Origin: Streptomyces sp. CG 926
GTDB taxonomy: Bacteria; Actinomycetota; Actinomycetes; Streptomycetales; Streptomycetaceae
Direction of reading: 5' to 3'
NCBI RefSeq assembly: GCF_003148825.1
Contig: NZ_QGGZ01000009.1
Span: 186,001-250,000, forward strand
DNA length: 64,000 bases
Shown: in pieces, positions 60,297 through 64,000 of the stretch
Position numbering within the stretch: position 1 is the first letter of the stretch
Layout: the number at the start of each line of letters is the position of its first letter
The notes under the pieces: generated by a model
The model's database searches: none
What the model saw: the letters and a program-made list of their open reading frames with translations, nothing else
Told to the model about the DNA's origin: nothing
Translations under genes and position numbers: made by a program

Positions 60297-61808
60297 CTAC
60301 TCGGAGACGCCCAGGCGCTCCAGGATGAGCTCCTTGACGCGCGCCGCGTCGGCCTGGCCACGGGTGGTCTTCATGACCGCTCCGACCAGGGCGCCGACGG
60401 CGGCGATCTTGCCGCCGCGGATCTTGTCCGCGATGGCCGCGTTGCCGGCGATGGCCTCGTCCACGGCCGCGCCGAGCGCGCCCTCGTCCGAGACGACCTT
60501 CAGGCCGCGCTTCTCGACGACCTCGTCCGGGGTGCCCTCGCCGGCGAGGACGCCTTCGAGGACCTTGCGGGCCAGCTTGTCGTTGAGCGAACCGTCCGCG
60601 ACCAGCGCCGCCACCCGGGCCACCTGCACCGGGGTGATCGGCAGCTCGTCGACGACGACGCCCTGCTCGTTGGCGTTACGGGCCAGCTCGCCCATCCACC
60701 ACTTGCGCGCGGCGGTCGAGTCGGCACCGGCCTCGATGGTGGCGACGATGGAGTCCACCGCGCCCGCGTTGAGGATCGACTGCATGTCGTGCTCGGTGAC
60801 GTCCCACTCCTCGCGGAGCCGGTTGCGGCGCACGCGCGGCATCTCGGGCAGACCGCCGCGCAGCTCCTCGACCCAGTCGCGGGCCGGGGCGACGGGGACC
60901 AGGTCGGGCTCCGGGAAGTACCGGTAGTCCTCGGCGTTGTCCTTGATGCGGCCGGCCGTGGTGGAGCCGTCCTCCTCGTGGAAGTGCCGGGTCTCCTGCA
61001 CGATCGAGCCGCCCGACGAGAGCACCGCCGCGTGGCGCTGGATCTCGAAGCGGGCCGCGCGCTCCACGGAACGCAGGGAGTTGACGTTCTTGGTCTCCGA
61101 GCGGGTGCCGAACTCGGACTCGGGGGTCGGGCGCAGCGACAGGTTCACGTCGCAGCGCATCTGGCCCTTGTCCATGCGGGCCTCGGAGACGCCGAGCGCC
61201 TTGATGACCTCGCGCAGCTCGGCGACGTACGCCTTGGCGACCTCGGGGGCCCGCTCGCCCGCGCCCTCGATGGGCTTGGTGACGATCTCGATGAGCGGGA
61301 TGCCGGCGCGGTTGTAGTCCAGCAGGGAGTGGGACGCGCCGTGGATACGGCCGGTGGCGCCGCCGACGTGCAGCGACTTGCCGGTGTCCTCCTCCATGTG
61401 GGCGCGCTCGATCTCCACGCGGAAGATCTCGCCGTCCTCCAGCTGGACGTCCAGGAAGCCGTTGAAGGCGATGGGCTCGTCGTACTGGGAGGTCTGGAAG
61501 TTCTTCGGCATGTCCGGATAGAAGTAGTTCTTCCGGGCGAAGCGGCACCACTCGGCGATCTCGCAGTTCAGCGCGAGGCCGATCTTGATGGCCGACTCGA
61601 CGCCGATCGCGTTGACGACCGGCAGGGAGCCGGGCAGACCGAGGCAGGTCGGGCAGGTCTGCGAGTTGGGCTCGGCGCCCAGCTCGGTGGAGCAGCCGCA
61701 GAACATCTTGGTCTTGGTGCCGAGCTCGACATGGACCTCGAGGCCCATGACGGGGTCGAACGAGGCGAGAGCGTCCTCGTACGACAGAAGTTCGGTGAAG
61801 GTGGTCAC
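60297..61808 (-). CDS. gatB: Asp-tRNA(Asn)/Glu-tRNA(Gln) amidotransferase subunit B
   Basis: This 503-residue subunit recognises and phosphorylates misacylated Glu-tRNA(Gln) or Asp-tRNA(Asn) for amidation by GatA. The cradle domain has VMGLEVHVELGTKTKMFCGC and a Zn-type Cys set (FCGCS, CPTCLGLPG), with FARKNYFYPDMPKNFQTSQY further on. The C-terminal helical and YqeY-like tail (about 350-503) binds tRNA. It is last in the gat operon, 16 bases after a small membrane-protein gene, and ends with a strong terminator. Confidence 0.95.
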   Translation of the reverse strand: MTTFTELLSYEDALASFDPVMGLEVHVELGTKTKMFCGCSTELGAEPNSQTCPTCLGLPGSLPVVNAIGVESAIKIGLALNCEIAEWCRFARKNYFYPDMPKNFQTSQYDEPIAFNGFLDVQLEDGEIFRVEIERAHMEEDTGKSLHVGGATGRIHGASHSLLDYNRAGIPLIEIVTKPIEGAGERAPEVAKAYVAELREVIKALGVSEARMDKGQMRCDVNLSLRPTPESEFGTRSETKNVNSLRSVERAARFEIQRHAAVLSSGGSIVQETRHFHEEDGSTTAGRIKDNAEDYRYFPEPDLVPVAPARDWVEELRGGLPEMPRVRRNRLREEWDVTEHDMQSILNAGAVDSIVATIEAGADSTAARKWWMGELARNANEQGVVVDELPITPVQVARVAALVADGSLNDKLARKVLEGVLAGEGTPDEVVEKRGLKVVSDEGALGAAVDEAIAGNAAIADKIRGGKIAAVGALVGAVMKTTRGQADAARVKELILERLGVSE

Positions 61809-61824
61809 GGTGAAACTTTCCCTC

Positions 61825-62070
61825 TCAGCCCAGCAGGACGTCGTCGTCGCCCAGGCGCTTCAGCTCGCGGTACAGGATCGCGAGGCCGGTGACGATGGCG
61901 GCGGCGGACACGGCGGCGTCGACCAGCTTCAGCACGTCGTGGTCGCTGCGGGCCTTCTTGACCTGCTTGATCACGCTGATCGCGCCGAAGGCGGTGGTGC
62001 CGATCGACAGGTAGGTGCCGGTCTTGGACTTCTTGAAGCCCTTGGCCTTGGTCAGTGCACTGGTGCTCAC
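61825..62070 (-). CDS. Small membrane-associated protein between gatA and gatB
   Basis: This 81-residue protein has a basic start (TKAKGFKKSKTGTYLSIGTT) and hydrophobic stretches at about 19-33 and 52-68 (AAVSAAAIVTGLAILYRELK). Its GTG overlaps the gatA stop by four bases (GTGA), so it is translated with the amidotransferase. It matches no GatCAB component that I know. Position inside the operon suggests conservation, yet the role is unknown; a membrane anchor or assembly factor for the complex would be one possibility. Confidence 0.75.
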   Translation of the reverse strand: MSTSALTKAKGFKKSKTGTYLSIGTTAFGAISVIKQVKKARSDHDVLKLVDAAVSAAAIVTGLAILYRELKRLGDDDVLLG

Positions 62071-63560
62071 AGGGACGGTGCCTCCTCAAGCAGCGGGTGA
62101 CCCCAGCGTGCGACGAAGGCGGCCTCGACGGCCGCACCGACCTTGTAGAGCCGGTCGTCCTTCATCGCCGGGGCGATGATCTGGAGCCCGACCGGGAGAC
62201 CGTCCTCCGGTGCCAGGCCGCAGGGCAGCGACATGGCGGAGTTGCCGGCCAGGTTGGTCGGGATGGTGCACAGGTCCGCGAGGTACATGGCCAGCGGGTC
62301 GTCGGTGCGCTCGCCGATCGGGAAGGCGGTGGTCGGGGTCGTCGGGGAGACGATCACGTCGACCTTCTCGAAGGACTTCTCGAAGTCCTGCGTGATGAGC
62401 GTGCGGACCTTCTGGGCGGAGCCGTAGTACGCGTCGTAGTAGCCGGAGCTGAGCGCGTACGTGCCGAGGATGATGCGGCGCTTGACCTCGTCGCCGAAGC
62501 CGGCTTCGCGGGTCAGGGCGGTGACGTCCTCGGCGGACTTGGTGCCGTCGTCGCCGACGCGCAGGCCGTAACGCATGGCGTCGAAGCGGGCCAGGTTGGA
62601 GGAGCACTCGGACGGCGCGATCAGGTAGTACGCGGCCATCGCGAGGTCGAAGGAGGGGCAGTCCAGCTCGACGATCTCGGCGCCGAGCTCGCCCAGGAGC
62701 TCCACCGACTCGTTGAAGCGCTGGACGACACCGGCCTGGTAGCCCTCACCGGCGAACTGCTTGACCACACCGACGCGCATGCCGGCGACCGAGCCGTTGC
62801 GGGCCGCCTCGACGACCGGCGGGACCGGGGCGTCGATGGAGGTGGAGTCGAGCGGGTCGTGCCCGGCGATCACCTCGTGCAGCAGGGCCGCGTCCAGGAC
62901 CGTACGGGCGCAAGGCCCGCCCTGGTCGAGGGAGGAGGAGAAGGCCACCATGCCGTAGCGGGATACACCGCCGTACGTGGGCTTCACGCCGACCGTGCCG
63001 GTGACCGCGGCGGGCTGGCGGATGGAGCCGCCGGTGTCCGTGCCGATGGCGAGCGGGGCCTGGAAGGCGGCGAGGGCTGCCGCGGAGCCGCCGCCGGAGC
63101 CGCCGGGGATCCGGGTGAGGTCCCAGGGGTTGCCGGTGGGGCCGTAGGCGCTGTTCTCGGTGGAGGACCCCATGGCGAACTCGTCCATGTTGGTCTTGCC
63201 GAGGATGACGACGTCGGCTTCCTTCAGCTTGCGCGTCAGGGTGGCGTCGTAGGGCGGGATCCAGCCTTCGAGGATCTTCGAACCGACGGTCGTCGGGACC
63301 CCGACGGTGGTGAAGATGTCCTTGAGGGCGAGGGGGACGCCGGCCAGCGGGCCGAGCTTCTCGCCGGCCGCGCGCTTGGCGTCAACGGCGCGGGCCTGGG
63401 CGAGCGCGCCCTCGCGGTCCACGTGCAGGAAGGCGTTGACCTTCTCGTCGGTGGCGTCGATGCGGGCCAGGTGGGCCTCGGTCACCTCGACGGCCGTGAG
63501 CTCGCCCGAGGCGATCTTCTCGGCGGTCTCGGCGGCCGTGAGCTTGATGATGTCGACCAT
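62067..63560 (-). CDS. gatA: Asp-tRNA(Asn)/Glu-tRNA(Gln) amidotransferase subunit A
   Basis: This 497-residue glutaminase of the amidase-signature family releases ammonia from glutamine for GatB. The triad Lys80 (ALKD), cis-Ser155 (PGGSGGGSA) and Ser179 (DTGGSI) is complete. Other marks: GKTNMDEFAMGSSTENSAYG and VGVKPTYGGVSRYGMVAFSS. The start ATG at 63560 has AGGACTAAC upstream and lies 5 bases after the gatC stop. It couples to the small membrane gene by overlap. Confidence 0.95.
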   Translation of the reverse strand: MVDIIKLTAAETAEKIASGELTAVEVTEAHLARIDATDEKVNAFLHVDREGALAQARAVDAKRAAGEKLGPLAGVPLALKDIFTTVGVPTTVGSKILEGWIPPYDATLTRKLKEADVVILGKTNMDEFAMGSSTENSAYGPTGNPWDLTRIPGGSGGGSAAALAAFQAPLAIGTDTGGSIRQPAAVTGTVGVKPTYGGVSRYGMVAFSSSLDQGGPCARTVLDAALLHEVIAGHDPLDSTSIDAPVPPVVEAARNGSVAGMRVGVVKQFAGEGYQAGVVQRFNESVELLGELGAEIVELDCPSFDLAMAAYYLIAPSECSSNLARFDAMRYGLRVGDDGTKSAEDVTALTREAGFGDEVKRRIILGTYALSSGYYDAYYGSAQKVRTLITQDFEKSFEKVDVIVSPTTPTTAFPIGERTDDPLAMYLADLCTIPTNLAGNSAMSLPCGLAPEDGLPVGLQIIAPAMKDDRLYKVGAAVEAAFVARWGHPLLEEAPSL

Positions 63561-63565
63561 GATTG

Positions 63566-63862
63566 TTAGTCCTCCCCCAGGATCTGCGGCACCTTGAAAC
63601 GCTGCTGCTCCTGGGCGGGAGCACCGGAGAGCGCCTGCTCGGGGGTGAGCGACGGACGGACCTCGTCCGCGCGCATGACGTTGGTCAGCGGCAGCGGGTG
63701 GGAGGTCGGCGGGACGTCTTGGTCGGCGACCTCGGAAACGCGGGCGACCGCGCCGATGATGTCGCCGAGCTGTCCGGCGAAGTGATCCAGCTCGTTGCTG
63801 GACAGCTCAAGGCGCGCCAGCCGAGCGAGGTGGACGACCTCCTCGCGCGTAATGCCAGGCAT
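63566..63862 (-). CDS. gatC: Asp-tRNA(Asn)/Glu-tRNA(Gln) amidotransferase subunit C
   Basis: This 98-residue subunit wraps around GatA and GatB to stabilise the complex. It begins MPGITREEVVHLARLARLEL, has FAGQLGDIIGAVARVSEVA and the VPPTSHPLPLTNVMRADEV belt, and ends with FKVPQILGED. ATG 63862 follows GAGGATC and is preferred to a longer frame. It is the first gene of the operon. Confidence 0.94.
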   Translation of the reverse strand: MPGITREEVVHLARLARLELSSNELDHFAGQLGDIIGAVARVSEVADQDVPPTSHPLPLTNVMRADEVRPSLTPEQALSGAPAQEQQRFKVPQILGED

Positions 63863-64000
63863 GCAGCGATCCTCTGGGGGTGGGTGGATGTTTCGTTTCG
63901 GACCCAATCCTATGGGGCGCGGCCCCCGGCCTGCGAAACGGTTTGGCGGATGCGGGAACGGGGGCGTGCGCGGACCGCTGCGCGGGGCTCGCCCGGGCTC
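63863..64000 (-). promoter_or_regulatory. Upstream region of the gat operon
   Basis: The minus strand carries TAGGAT (63911-63906), a plausible -10, 44 bases before the gatC start. I see no clear -35, and the window ends here. Confidence 0.35.

Overview
The window is chromosomal DNA of a Streptomyces or a very close relative. It is very GC-rich with strong third-position GC bias, it has GTG and TTG starts, and it carries actinomycete hallmarks: a four-gene conservon (cvnABCD), an acyl-CoA carboxylase beta/epsilon pair, a PucR-type proline regulator, a 19-bp iron box and a urease gamma-beta fusion. The gene order (conservon, pccB, cimA, urease-like genes, ilvE, leuB, put genes, serA, ilvC, ilvH, ilvB, gatCAB) is core Streptomyces chromosome as I remember it. 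I see no phage, integrase, CRISPR array, rRNA or tRNA.

Layout. 1-4.7 kb: conservon, i.e. a sensor kinase-like protein, a roadblock protein, a DUF742 protein and a small GTPase. 4.9-7.6 kb: pccB-accE on the minus strand, and a yceI-like gene with its own promoter and palindrome. 7.7-11 kb: a TPM-domain membrane protein and citramalate synthase cimA. cimA is preceded by a complete attenuator: a 13-residue leader peptide with tandem Ile codons, a hairpin and a terminator. 11.1-16.9 kb: a nitrogen group of TetR regulator, agmatine deiminase, divergent urease alpha and urease gamma-beta fusion, opposed by an NCS1 nucleobase-type permease. 16.9-19.5 kb: ilvE, leuB and a 42-residue small protein. 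19.8-20.4 kb: the back-to-back remains of a LysR-type regulator and an NADP-dependent oxidoreductase. 20.5-25.4 kb: a Tat-exported phospholipase C behind a likely PHO box, an AAC(2')-I-like acetyltransferase, a nitroreductase and two unknown genes. 25.6-29.8 kb: the proline catabolism genes pruA and putB with a divergent putR-like regulator. 29.8-32.0 kb: a TetR/MFS efflux pair with a clear operator. 32.1-37.7 kb: serA, ilvC, ilvH and ilvB, the last behind a leader-peptide attenuator. 37.8-40.7 kb: a membrane PAS-GGDEF-EAL protein with an intact GGDEF and a decayed EAL. 40.9-53.6 kb: assorted metabolic, regulatory and transport genes. 53.65-53.81 kb: a 162-bp element with 26-bp terminal inverted repeats. 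53.8-57.4 kb: an iron-box-controlled divergent unit of siderophore-interacting flavoprotein, penicillin-amidase-like Ntn hydrolase and GNAT acyltransferase. 57.6-59.5 kb: a receptor-type Ser/Thr kinase. 60.3-63.9 kb: gatC, gatA, a small membrane protein and gatB.

How they work together. Branched-chain amino acid synthesis dominates: cimA and ilvBHC supply 2-ketobutyrate and the keto acids, leuB and ilvE finish leucine, valine and isoleucine, and serA adds serine. Two attenuators read different codons: Ile-Ile for cimA, and Ile-Leu-Val-Leu for ilvB. A second theme is nitrogen and carbon salvage (agmatine, urea-like substrates, proline). A third is response to scarcity of phosphate and iron. 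The least explained parts are the urease-like cluster, which has no accessory genes here, the iron-controlled amidase/acyltransferase pair, and the small membrane protein embedded in the gat operon.
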